In this document: piece by piece, positions 35,100-42,997 of the stretch
Numbering within the stretch: the first letter of the stretch is position 1
How the letters are laid out: the number at the start of each line of letters is the position of its first letter
Notes under the pieces: generated by a model
The model's input: the letters and a program-made list of their open reading frames with translations, nothing else
Told to the model about the DNA's origin: nothing
Databases searched by the model: none
Assembly (NCBI GenBank): GCA_018434325.1
Contig: JAHDPO010000046.1
Location: 1 to 48,568 of the forward strand
From: Clostridia bacterium
Lineage (GTDB): Bacteria > Bacillota > Peptococcia > DRI-13 > UBA5745
Direction: 5' to 3'
Length of the DNA stretch: 48,568 nt
Program-made: the position numbers and the translations under genes

Positions 35100-36464
35100 T
35101 TAAAACTGAAATAACACTTCCCGAATTATTTCACTCACCGTAGGGTGGGGGAAAACCAGAGTCTTTAATTCCTCTATGGTCTTTTTGCTTGCCAATAGAT
35201 TGGCGGCGCCCCAAATTATTTCCGAAGCATAGCTGCCGATCAAATGCACTCCTAAAAGCAGCTCCCGCTCTTTATCCACAAGTATTTTACAATAGCAATT
35301 TGAGGCTTTACCTTTTTCCGCCACAAATCTGCCGGAATAGGCCATGGGCAGCTTGGCGGCAGCATAGTTGAGTCCCTTGGCTTTTGCCGTTTCCTCCGTT
35401 TCACCCACAAAGGCCACTTCCGGCGTAGTGTAAACCACCGAAGGTATGAGCTCATAGGACATACTATCGGCGACGCCCGTCATGTGATTAACCGCCACCT
35501 CCGCTTCCCGGTAGGCAATATGGGCCAGCATTGCCTTTGCATTAACGTCTCCCGCCGCATAGACGCCTTTTCTGTTTGTTTCCAGGTGCAAATCGGTGAC
35601 TATAGCCAGACCTTCACGTTCAATGCCCAGTCTCTCCAAGCCAAGCCCTTCCGTATTGGGACTGCGGCCTGCGGAAATCAAAACCTTTGAAGCCTCTATT
35701 TCCGCTGTTTTTCCCTCCTTTTCATAATAGACCTTGCCCTCAGAAATTTTTGTCACGTGACAATTAAGGAAAAACTCTATGCCTTCTTTAGCTAATTCTT
35801 TCTGCAAGAATCCGGCTATTTCCGAATCGGTATTGCCGGCAATCTTGTCTAACACTTCTATTACGGTAACCCGGCAGCCCACTTGAGAGAAATAAGCGGC
35901 CATCTCCAGACCCACTATGCCGGCGCCAATCACCACCAGCTTTTCCGGTAAGGTTTCGGCAGCTAATAATTCCCTGCTGGTTACGACAAAGCCTTGGGCC
36001 AGGCCCTCCTGCAAACCGGTAATCCCAGGTAAGCTTGCCCTTGCGCCCGTTGCAATGAGAAGATTTCTTCCTTCATATTCCTTCCCTTGAGCGCTGACCA
36101 AAAAACCTTTGGATGTACTGCCCCTGATCTCCGCCCCGGCCTTTTCTACGTTAACCTGAGCTGACTTTAATTGAGCTGCCACCCCCGAAACTAAGCTTCT
36201 TACCGCCGCATCCTTTCGTTTCAAGGCCAGGGAATGATCAAAGCTTACTTCCTTTGCCAAAACACCGTAATCTTGAGAGCCTTGGGCGTTTTTGAACATT
36301 TTAGCGGAATACAGCAGAGATTTAGTGGGTATGCAGCCCTCATTGAGGCAGACCCCGCCCAGGCTTTTTTCCTCAAACAAAGTGACCTTGAGGCCTCTTT
36401 GCGCTGCCCGCAAAGCCCCCAGATAACCGGCAGGACCGCCGCCGATAATAATTAAATCTTCCAT
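35100..36464 (-). CDS. lpdA: Dihydrolipoamide dehydrogenase (E3)
   Basis: FAD/NAD oxidoreductase of 454 residues that reoxidises dihydrolipoamide. It has the FAD fold DLIIIGGGPAGYLGALRAAQ, the redox disulfide in GGVCLNEGCIPTK, the NAD site VVIGAGIVGLEMA, and the C-terminal His-Glu pair in HPTVSEIIREV. I chose the ATG at 36464, after AGGGGGG; the longer in-frame start at 36485 would overlap E1 beta. No N-terminal lipoyl domain is present, unlike some acetoin complex E3 proteins. Confidence 0.94.
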   Translation of the reverse strand: MEDLIIIGGGPAGYLGALRAAQRGLKVTLFEEKSLGGVCLNEGCIPTKSLLYSAKMFKNAQGSQDYGVLAKEVSFDHSLALKRKDAAVRSLVSGVAAQLKSAQVNVEKAGAEIRGSTSKGFLVSAQGKEYEGRNLLIATGARASLPGITGLQEGLAQGFVVTSRELLAAETLPEKLVVIGAGIVGLEMAAYFSQVGCRVTVIEVLDKIAGNTDSEIAGFLQKELAKEGIEFFLNCHVTKISEGKVYYEKEGKTAEIEASKVLISAGRSPNTEGLGLERLGIEREGLAIVTDLHLETNRKGVYAAGDVNAKAMLAHIAYREAEVAVNHMTGVADSMSYELIPSVVYTTPEVAFVGETEETAKAKGLNYAAAKLPMAYSGRFVAEKGKASNCYCKILVDKERELLLGVHLIGSYASEIIWGAANLLASKKTIEELKTLVFPHPTVSEIIREVLFQF

Positions 36465-36472
36465 AAGCCCCC

Positions 36473-37444
36473 CTATTGCAAACAAGTTTTCACTGCAGCT
36501 AGAATCTTCTCGCTATTGGGTAAAAAGGCGTCTTCTAAAATCGGGGCAAAGGGCACCGGCACATCGGGAGCTGCGACCCGCAAAACCGGTTTTTTTAGAG
36601 CAGTAAAAGCTTTTTCCTGAATGGTGGCGGCTATTTCCCCGCCAAAGCCTGCCTTGCGGCAAGCTTCATGGGCTACCACGGCATGGCCTGTTTTTCTGAC
36701 AGAATTGATTATGGTTTCTTCCTCAAAAGGTGCAATGCTCCTGATATCGATGACTTCTGCTTCTACGCCTTCCTTTTCCAGGACTTCGGCAGCTTTCAGC
36801 GCTTGGTTGACCATTGCCGAATAAGTCACAATAGTAATATCTTTGCCGGTTCTTTTAATATCACAGGTATAGTCGCATTCATAAGGCTCTTCAGGAACAT
36901 GGCATTTCGTTTTATAAAGAGCTTTGTGTTCAATAAATACCACAGGATTATTATCTCTAACAGCCCGTAAAAGCAGGCCCTTGGCATCATAGGCATTGGA
37001 AGGGATCAGCACCCTGATGCCGGGAATATGGCCTAAAATAGCCTCCAGGGATTGGGAATGCTGGGCGCCGTTGCCCAAACCGGCCCCGCATTGCGTCCTG
37101 ATCACCAGGGGGAGATTAACCATGCCCCCATACATATACCTGAGCTTTGCCGCTTGGTTAAGTATTTGGTCAAAGCAGGTGCCTAAAAAATCAATGTAGG
37201 ATAATTCCATGATGGGCCTCAGGTTAAGCATTGCCGAACCTACGCCTAATCCCACAATAGCCGATTCAGAAATTGGGGTATCAAAAACCCGCTCCGCTCC
37301 AAAGTTCTCCAGCAGGCCATAAGAACAACGAAGCTGACCTCCGTAAACAGCAATATCTTCGCCGGCTGTAAAAACTTCAGGGCTGCTGTTTAAGGCAATA
37401 TGAAGAGCCTCATTGATTGCTTCCCGCATCGAAATTTTTCTCAT
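36473..37444 (-). CDS. TPP-dependent dehydrogenase E1 beta subunit (AcoB-like)
   Basis: Beta chain of the E1 component, 323 residues, of the transketolase-like pyrimidine-binding type. Motifs include FTAGEDIAVYGG, FDTPISESAIVGLGVGSAM (the Glu that activates thiamin) and VIDIRSIAPF in the C-terminal domain. It resembles AcoB and PdhB equally; the alpha partner favours the acetoin-type. I chose the ATG at 37444, after GGGAGG, rather than an upstream TTG. It follows E1 alpha by 25 bases. Confidence 0.92.
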   Translation of the reverse strand: MRKISMREAINEALHIALNSSPEVFTAGEDIAVYGGQLRCSYGLLENFGAERVFDTPISESAIVGLGVGSAMLNLRPIMELSYIDFLGTCFDQILNQAAKLRYMYGGMVNLPLVIRTQCGAGLGNGAQHSQSLEAILGHIPGIRVLIPSNAYDAKGLLLRAVRDNNPVVFIEHKALYKTKCHVPEEPYECDYTCDIKRTGKDITIVTYSAMVNQALKAAEVLEKEGVEAEVIDIRSIAPFEEETIINSVRKTGHAVVAHEACRKAGFGGEIAATIQEKAFTALKKPVLRVAAPDVPVPFAPILEDAFLPNSEKILAAVKTCLQ

Positions 37445-37469
37445 TGTTTTTCCTCCCAATTAATCTTCA

Positions 37470-38474
37470 TTAAGACTTAACAAAAGGCTGCCAGGTAATA
37501 TTTTCAAAATCCTGAGCAAAAAGATCATTCCATAAGTCTTCCGCCTGGGGTTCAGGCGCCAGCTTCGCTTTATTGCTGGCTTCTAAAACCATAGCTTTCT
37601 CTTCTGAGGCGATTGCTTTTAATTCATCCGGAAGCACACCATATTCTTGTATTAAAAGGTTCTCCAGCCTGGTTATCGGGCACTCCTGACGGCGGCTGAT
37701 CACTTCTTCTTTTGAACGGTAATTTTCATTATCGCCAAAATAATGGCCCGATAGCCGGTAAGTCTTCATCTCTAAAAGCACCGGCCCGGTTCCCTGGCGC
37801 ACTTCTTCCAGACAGTTGCCAAACTCCCTGTAAACTTGAGCGATGTCGTTGCCGTCCACAGTAAGGCCTTTTATACCGTAAGCGGCGGCTCTCTCGCTGA
37901 TATTTTCAATGTTTACGGACTTTCCAATATTCATGGATATTGCCCAATTATTGTTTTCACAAAGGAAGATCACCGGCAGCTTCTTGACAGAGGCCAGGTT
38001 GAGCGCTTCGTGGAAAGAGCCTTGATTAGAAGCGCCGTCGCCGAAAAAGCAAACTACGACATTATCGGTTTGCTTATATTTAAGAGCGAAAGCGGCTCCG
38101 GTGGCAATAGGGATGCCGCCGCCGACAATACCGTTTGCTCCCAGCATGCCAATGGAAAGATCAGCAATATGCATGGAGCCGCCCTTGCCTTTGCAATAGC
38201 CGGTTTTTCTGCCCATCAGCTCGGCAAACATTCTTTCCAAATCGGCTCCTTTAGCTATGCAATGACCGTGGCCCCTATGGGTAGAAGTAATATAATCTCC
38301 TTCTTTAAGATGGGCGCAAACGCCCACGGCTATCGCTTCCTGACCATTGTAAGTATGGATGGCAGCCCTGGTCAGATTCATTTTGGCAAGCTCGATCGCC
38401 TCATTTTCAAAGGCACGAATTCTGTTCATTTTTCTATAGAAGTTAATGAGCTGCTCCTTAGATAAAAGGGTCAT
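37470..38474 (-). CDS. TPP-dependent dehydrogenase E1 alpha subunit (AcoA-like)
   Basis: Alpha chain of E1, 334 residues from the ATG at 38474. It carries THRGHGHCIAKG and MLGANGIVGGGIPIATGAA segments, which are characteristic of acetoin dehydrogenase AcoA, and the thiamin-diphosphate motif GDGASNQG ... NNNWAIS. In acetoin dehydrogenase this chain cleaves an alpha-hydroxyketone to an aldehyde and an acyl group that goes to CoA; 2-oxo acid dehydrogenase activity is an alternative. The longer in-frame reading to 38633 would run across the sigma-54 promoter, so the shorter start is preferred. It is the first gene after that promoter. Confidence 0.92.
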   Translation of the reverse strand: MTLLSKEQLINFYRKMNRIRAFENEAIELAKMNLTRAAIHTYNGQEAIAVGVCAHLKEGDYITSTHRGHGHCIAKGADLERMFAELMGRKTGYCKGKGGSMHIADLSIGMLGANGIVGGGIPIATGAAFALKYKQTDNVVVCFFGDGASNQGSFHEALNLASVKKLPVIFLCENNNWAISMNIGKSVNIENISERAAAYGIKGLTVDGNDIAQVYREFGNCLEEVRQGTGPVLLEMKTYRLSGHYFGDNENYRSKEEVISRRQECPITRLENLLIQEYGVLPDELKAIASEEKAMVLEASNKAKLAPEPQAEDLWNDLFAQDFENITWQPFVKS

Positions 38475-38537
38475 CTTTATTTCAACTCTCTTTCTTATTA
38501 TGGTTTTATCGAAAACTTTCTGATGCTGATAGTCACT

Positions 38538-38554
38538 AGCAACAATTATGCCAA
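38538..38554 (-). promoter_or_regulatory. Sigma-54 (RpoN) promoter of the catabolic island
   Basis: The minus strand reads TTGGCATAATTGTTGCT: the GG and GC elements are exactly ten bases apart (consensus TGGCAC-N5-TTGCW, with one mismatch in the -24 block). It lies 64 bases upstream of E1 alpha and its presumed activator, with a GAFTGA loop, is encoded at the far end of the same gene set. Confidence 0.78.
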
Positions 38555-38658
38555 TTGACAAACTATTTTGTTTAATTTTTAAATTGCCTGGCAAATCTTT
38601 TAATTTCTTGCTGTGTTTACAAAGAACAAACATTTATAGGCTGCATATTTTTGATATT

Positions 38659-39543
38659 TCAGATTTGTTTTGTCATTTCAAATTTGTTTTTCATGACCAA
38701 TTTGAAATGATTTTTAATTTGGTCATAAGCCATTCCTTGCGATAACAAATTGCATATATGGAAAACGCCTGCTTCCTCATTCGTCCAGGGACAAACTAAC
38801 TTAGCTTTTTCCTTTAGCTTAGTCTGAGCATTTCCTATAGCCAAACCTAAACCAACTGTTTGTATCATTTCAATATCATTTAGCCCGTCTCCCATAGCGG
38901 CTGTCTTTGCTAATTCTAAACCCAATTTATCTGCCATAAAGCTAATGCCAAAGCCTTTGGATATGCCTTGGGCCACTACTTCGGAATAACCGGGAACCGT
39001 ATTATAGGCAGGACAATCCGGCAGTTCTTTTAATAACATTGCATTAGCCTTTTTTAAGCTCCCCTCCGACCCGCATAAAACAAATTTATACCAAGGCAGG
39101 GGAATTTGATCTAATGATACGATATTGCCGGAATGCCCTTCTCTTTTAACGATTATTTCCGCCATTTTATGATGAGAAATTTTCAAAACAGGCCCTTCTT
39201 TGGGAAAGACCAATATCCCCAGCTGAGGAAAATTGCGTTGAATCAAAGCCAGTACCTCTTTAGCTTCTTTAGGCAAAAACCTCTCAAACAGCACTTTTTT
39301 TTCTTTAGGATCATAGATTAAAGAGCCATTCAGCAAGACCATCGGCCCATTGATAAGTTTAAATAATTCCGGATAAATGGCTATACTGTGGAGATTCCTG
39401 CCGGAAGCGACGGTAAACCTGCCTCCGGCGGCAATATATTTCTTAACGCCCTCGATTGTTTGATTTGTCACTTCCGAATTCTGATTCAATAAGGTATCAT
39501 CCATATCCGTAATAAAAAGGTCGTAAGCTAAATTTCTTTTCAT
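38659..39543 (-). CDS. Cof-type HAD-family phosphatase
   Basis: Haloacid dehalogenase-fold hydrolase of 294 residues with a class II cap. The nucleophile motif is DLFITDMDDTLLN, motif II lies in FTVASGR, and the C-terminal metal motif is AAMGDGLNDIEM. Such proteins dephosphorylate sugar phosphates or flavins; next to a PTS island it may relieve sugar-phosphate stress. The ATG at 39543 follows AAGGAG by seven bases and is preferred to the in-frame ATG at 39558. It is upstream of the sigma-54 promoter, so it is probably transcribed separately. Its last 20 codons contain the candidate enhancer repeats. Confidence 0.9.
   Translation of the reverse strand: MKRNLAYDLFITDMDDTLLNQNSEVTNQTIEGVKKYIAAGGRFTVASGRNLHSIAIYPELFKLINGPMVLLNGSLIYDPKEKKVLFERFLPKEAKEVLALIQRNFPQLGILVFPKEGPVLKISHHKMAEIIVKREGHSGNIVSLDQIPLPWYKFVLCGSEGSLKKANAMLLKELPDCPAYNTVPGYSEVVAQGISKGFGISFMADKLGLELAKTAAMGDGLNDIEMIQTVGLGLAIGNAQTKLKEKAKLVCPWTNEEAGVFHICNLLSQGMAYDQIKNHFKLVMKNKFEMTKQI
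38673..38726. promoter_or_regulatory. Two overlapping inverted repeats, candidate enhancer sites
   Basis: TCATTTCAAATT (38673-38684) and AATTTGAAATGA (38699-38710) are perfect 12-bp arms; ATGACCAA (38693-38700) and TTGGTCAT (38719-38726) are perfect 8-bp arms interleaved with them. They lie 120-185 bp upstream of the sigma-54 promoter, the usual distance for an activator of this class, and fall inside the 3-prime end of the HAD gene. Confidence 0.6.
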
Positions 39544-39652
39544 ACTAAACTCCTTCATTATTTTGCCTATCTATTAATAATATAAGCAATTAATATGCCA
39601 CGGTTTTTCAATTTTGTTATAGCAAAAACAACAAAAAATACTCCCCCATCCA

Positions 39653-39730
39653 TCATGCTTATCAATTCAGCCATGATGATGAGGGAGTATTCATTCCTTG
39701 TGCGCCGACAGGGTCAGAGCAGCGTACTTT
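39653..39730 (-). pseudogene. Remnant of a small membrane protein related to 48028-48231
   Basis: The minus strand reads KYAALTLSAHKE then a stop, matching the end YIALALSVHKNE of the gene at 48028-48231, and the following 60 bases (TCAGCCATGATGATGA core) are also shared between 39653-39690 and 47988-48025. Upstream of KYAALT an in-frame stop ends the similarity. It looks like a decayed or partly copied element. Confidence 0.5.
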
Positions 39731-39748
39731 TACCCGCCGCCGCTGCAA

Positions 39749-40477
39749 TCAGCTATCCCGGCGAGAGCCTGTATCCCGGTGTTCAGCCGGCCGGTACAGG
39801 CCCCCATGATAACAGATAATGGTTTGGACAGGTAGTGCCAATAGCTTATGCATAGAGGCTTCCGCTTCCGCCATATCCAGGGTGAATTGCGGATTGGCAA
39901 TAACGGGCCGGCCCTCCTCCAGCGCCATAGCATCGCCGGCAATGACGGTTTTATGCTCCGGCAGCCAAAGAGAGATATGACCCGGCGTGTGGCCGGGAGT
40001 GGCCATAATCCGGCAGCCGCCGCACCAATCAAAGGACTGGTTCGCTGCAAGGGTTTCATCTACAGCAACCGGTTCCACCCGGTTCAACAAGCTCATAAAT
40101 GCCTGGCCGAATGCCTTCTGCTCCGGCGGCAAAAGAGCCTGCATCTGCTCAGCCTGGATAAGCCTCAAGGACTTTGCGATGCCTGCAATTATCGGCTCTT
40201 CCTCTCTTGAAGCCAGCACCTTCACCTGGGGCCAGGCGGCTTTAAATGCAGCGGCTGCCCCCATATGGTCATGGTCGTGATGGGTCAGCACTATGTGAGT
40301 CACCTGCTCAGGAGAAAGCCCTTTATCCCGAATTGCTGCTTCAAGCAACGGCAGGCTGCCCACAAAGCCGCAATCCACCAGCACCAATACATCCTCATCT
40401 TGCAGCAGTACAGGGTGGATCGTTTGCTCCATGCCTTCAAAACCGGCAGTAATTTGAAGAACCAATATTTTACTCAT
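39749..40477 (-). CDS. Metallo-beta-lactamase-fold hydrolase
   Basis: Zinc hydrolase of the glyoxalase II-like type, 242 residues. The metal motif is THHDHDHMG, with further ligands in TPGHTPGH and AGDAM, and His in CYHGG. The ATG at 40477 follows AAAGGAG by six bases; a longer frame reaches upstream to 40708 but runs through a MITE-like repeat, so it is not used. The last ten residues (after GGLYRP) look atypical and lie against a repeat remnant, so the end may have been altered. Substrate unknown; a thioesterase or lactonase is likely. Confidence 0.88.
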   Translation of the reverse strand: MSKILVLQITAGFEGMEQTIHPVLLQDEDVLVLVDCGFVGSLPLLEAAIRDKGLSPEQVTHIVLTHHDHDHMGAAAAFKAAWPQVKVLASREEEPIIAGIAKSLRLIQAEQMQALLPPEQKAFGQAFMSLLNRVEPVAVDETLAANQSFDWCGGCRIMATPGHTPGHISLWLPEHKTVIAGDAMALEEGRPVIANPQFTLDMAEAEASMHKLLALPVQTIICYHGGLYRPAEHRDTGSRRDS

Positions 40478-40548
40478 GGCAGTCTCCTTTATGACTTTTA
40501 TTATACAGGACAGCAATTGCCTCCTATAACGAAAATCCGAAGCGATTT

Positions 40549-40688
40549 TAAGCAAAATTTCAAGTTTAAAGTGCCGGAAGCCCGCTTCCATAAGGCCGAA
40601 CACTGCTTTTCGGCTATATCTAGTGCCGTTTTCTGGACAAAACTCTATTTTAGAGGAACGCCACACTTTAAACTTGCATTTTTGCTTA
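40549..40688. repeat. MITE-like element, copy 2 (inverted orientation)
   Basis: Terminal inverted repeats TAAGCAAAATTTCAAGTTTA (from 40549) and its complement-like partner ending at 40688 (CACACTTTAAACTTGCATTT). The interior, read in reverse, shares AAAATAGAG and CTAGATATAGCC with copy 3, so this copy is in the opposite direction. The 697-bp gap 40478-41175 has no gene. Confidence 0.75.
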
Positions 40689-40864
40689 TTTCCCATCCCG
40701 CCTTGCAACGTCTCTTAATATATAGCGGCATCAGTTAGCGTCTGCTCCGCCCCTTTAAATGTTCAAAATTTCAACTTTTCCCCTGTACCGGGACTGGATG
40801 TTCAAAATTGCAGGTTTTCCTCCCGAGCCTACTGAAAAAGTCGGTCGGCCAATTCTCAGCCCTT

Positions 40865-41005
40865 TGAGCAAAAATGCAGGTTTAAAGTGTGCTGCTTAGT
40901 TAAAATAGAGTCTATTCTCTTGCCAACATACTAGATATAGCCAAATTTAGTCAAATGCAGCCCCCTAAAATGCTTTTGGACACTTTAAACTTGAAATTTT
41001 GCTCA
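40865..41005. repeat. MITE-like element, copy 3
   Basis: Left terminal repeat 40865-40890 (TGAGCAAAAATGCAGGTTTA...), right terminal repeat 40980-41005 (ACACTTTAAACTTGAAATTT...). The interior matches copy 1. Further dyads of the CTGCAAATTTAAGCAG type follow at 41097-41112 and 41137-41152. Confidence 0.75.
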
Positions 41006-41175
41006 TTTTCAGTGTCCTCGGTTTTCCCTCCCAATATGTCCCTTGGACTCAATCTTCCTTTTTAAGCAGTTAGCTACCGCATGCTGGGTGGAAAACCTGC
41101 AAATTTAAGCAGTTTGCCAACATGCCGGTGTAATACTAGCAAAATTGAGCAGTTAGCCGACATCATCAAGCCTTC

Positions 41176-41643
41176 TCATGGCTCCGTCTGCTCAAAGCTC
41201 TTCAAACAACCGGAACGCTGATAGGCTAAGATATCCTCCGGTATCTCCGATTGCGGCAAGCTTTTCGGTACCGCCTCAGTTCCGGCAGCCAAAGCCGTAT
41301 CGTAATACCAGCATTTGAACCGGAGGGTGTTCATGGTTTTTTGCAGCTCCTCCATTTGCTTTGTCACCACCGCAAGACGCTCGTAAAACAGATTCCGCCG
41401 CTTTTGCAAGGAGCCGTCCCCCTCCTGGCACCAGTCAAGGAACAATTTTATCTCTTTAATCGATAAACCGGAGGTCTTTAAGCATTCAATAACGCCAAGA
41501 ATTTCGATTTCTTTATCGGTGAACCTGCGAATGCCGCCGCCGCTGCGTTCCATGTTTGGGAATAACCCCTCCCGGTCATAATAGCGCAGAGTTGATATGG
41601 CTATACCGGTGGTCTTCGCTACCTCGCCTATAGAGTACTGCAT
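41176..41643 (-). CDS. MerR-family transcriptional regulator
   Basis: MerR-type activator of 155 residues. The N-terminal HTH and wing (YSIGEVAKTTGIAISTLRYYDREGLFP, residues 3-30) are followed by RRFTDKEIEILGVIECLK and a coiled-coil dimerisation helix. It lacks the paired cysteines of metal sensors, and its position next to an iron alcohol dehydrogenase suggests an aldehyde or electrophile response, as in AdhR. GGGAGG precedes the ATG. It is divergent from the dehydrogenase. Confidence 0.9.
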   Translation of the reverse strand: MQYSIGEVAKTTGIAISTLRYYDREGLFPNMERSGGGIRRFTDKEIEILGVIECLKTSGLSIKEIKLFLDWCQEGDGSLQKRRNLFYERLAVVTKQMEELQKTMNTLRFKCWYYDTALAAGTEAVPKSLPQSEIPEDILAYQRSGCLKSFEQTEP

Positions 41644-41695
41644 AACAGAACCTCCCTATAAATGTTACAAATGTTACATAGTTTTAAAAAATCAC

Positions 41696-41726
41696 TTGAC
41701 CTAAACCTGACTTTAGGTTCTAACAT
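41696..41726 (+). promoter_or_regulatory. MerR-type promoter with 19-bp spacer
   Basis: TTGACC (-35, 41696-41701) and TAACAT (-10, 41721-41726) are separated by 19 bp, longer than normal, with the dyad AACCT-GACTTT-AGGTT filling the spacer. This is the classical architecture of MerR-activated promoters, and it faces the iron alcohol dehydrogenase gene. Confidence 0.8.
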
Positions 41727-41800
41727 AAACAATAGAAAATAAATTGGCTTCTGTCAAGCTCCATTAAACGAATATAAACAAGCAACAGGAGGAAACGAAA

Positions 41801-42970
41801 ATGTTTAATATGTATGTGCCTACTCGCTTTATCTTTGGCAATGGCCGCCTGGCCGAGCTGCATCAACAGAAAATGCCCGGTAAAAAAGCTATGCTTGCCA
41901 TTTCTAACGGCAAGTCCATCCGGGAAAACGGCGGACTGGATCGCACGCAGGAACAGCTGCGCCTTGCCGGGGTTGAAGCGGCTTTGTTTGATAATATCGG
42001 GGCAAATCCCACTAAAGCAGCCATCATGGCAGGAGCCAAATTTGCCCGTGACAATGGCTGTGATTTTATCGTTGCCTTAGGCGGCGGCAGCGTAATGGAT
42101 GCCGCTAAAGCCATCGCCATGATGGCGGCTAACGAAGGCGATTTGTGGGATTATGTTGGCGGTAAAACGGGCAAAGGCCAGCCCCTTGAGCAGGATCCTC
42201 TTCCTATTGTCTGCATTACCACCACTGCCGGTACCGGCAGCGAGGCGGATCAGTGGGGTGTTGTCACCAACGAGGAAACCAATGAAAAAATCGGCGTGGG
42301 CGGCTATGACTCCACCTTCCCCGTGCTTTCCATCATTGACCCTGAGCTGATGGCATCGGTTCCGCCTAAATTCACGGCTTATCAGGGCTTTGACGCCTTA
42401 TTTCATGCCACGGAGAGCTATATCTCCGTCTTTGCCAGCCCCATGAGCGATATGTACGCGCTAACCGCCATTGAGAATGTGGGAAAATATCTCGTCCGTG
42501 CAGTCAAAGACGGCGGCGACATGGAAGCCCGGGAAGGCATGGCCTTTGCCAGCACCCTTGCCGGTGTGGTAATGACCGTCAGCGTAACGACGGCGGAGCA
42601 TTCTTTGGAGCACGCCATGTCTGCCTACCACCCGGACCTGCCCCACGGCGCAGGACTGATTATGATTTCCAAGGCCTTCCATGGATTTTTTATCGAAAAA
42701 CAGGCTTGCGATGACCGCTTTGTCCGTATGGCCCAGGCTCTGGGCATGAAGAATGCTTCCAAACCGGAGGACTTCATTACCGCACTCAGCAAATTGCAGG
42801 CGGACTGCGATGTGGCCAACTTGAAAATGAGCGATTACGGTATTGGCCCCGATGAATTTGATTTGTTGGCGGCCAATGCTCGTGAAACCATGGGCGGACT
42901 GTTTGCAGCCAATCCCTGTGAAATGACCCATGAAGACTGTGTAGATGTTTTCAGAAAATCCTATCGCTGA
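41801..42970 (+). CDS. Iron-containing alcohol dehydrogenase
   Basis: Group III NAD(P)-dependent alcohol dehydrogenase of 389 residues. It shows the dinucleotide-binding VALGGGSVMDAAKA, the TTAGTGSE loop, and metal ligands in GFDALFHATE and EHSLEHAMSAYHPDLPHG. It reduces or oxidises short-chain alcohols or aldehydes, probably for detoxification under MerR control. AGGAGG precedes the ATG. It is the first gene of a plus-strand operon. Confidence 0.93.
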   Translation: MFNMYVPTRFIFGNGRLAELHQQKMPGKKAMLAISNGKSIRENGGLDRTQEQLRLAGVEAALFDNIGANPTKAAIMAGAKFARDNGCDFIVALGGGSVMDAAKAIAMMAANEGDLWDYVGGKTGKGQPLEQDPLPIVCITTTAGTGSEADQWGVVTNEETNEKIGVGGYDSTFPVLSIIDPELMASVPPKFTAYQGFDALFHATESYISVFASPMSDMYALTAIENVGKYLVRAVKDGGDMEAREGMAFASTLAGVVMTVSVTTAEHSLEHAMSAYHPDLPHGAGLIMISKAFHGFFIEKQACDDRFVRMAQALGMKNASKPEDFITALSKLQADCDVANLKMSDYGIGPDEFDLLAANARETMGGLFAANPCEMTHEDCVDVFRKSYR

Positions 42971-42997
42971 TTAGCAACGGGAAGGAGCATGCAGCAA

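Noticed and set aside
40478-40708. N-terminal extension of the metallo-hydrolase
   Set aside because: It crosses a MITE-like repeat and has no ribosome site, while the ATG at 40477 has a strong one.
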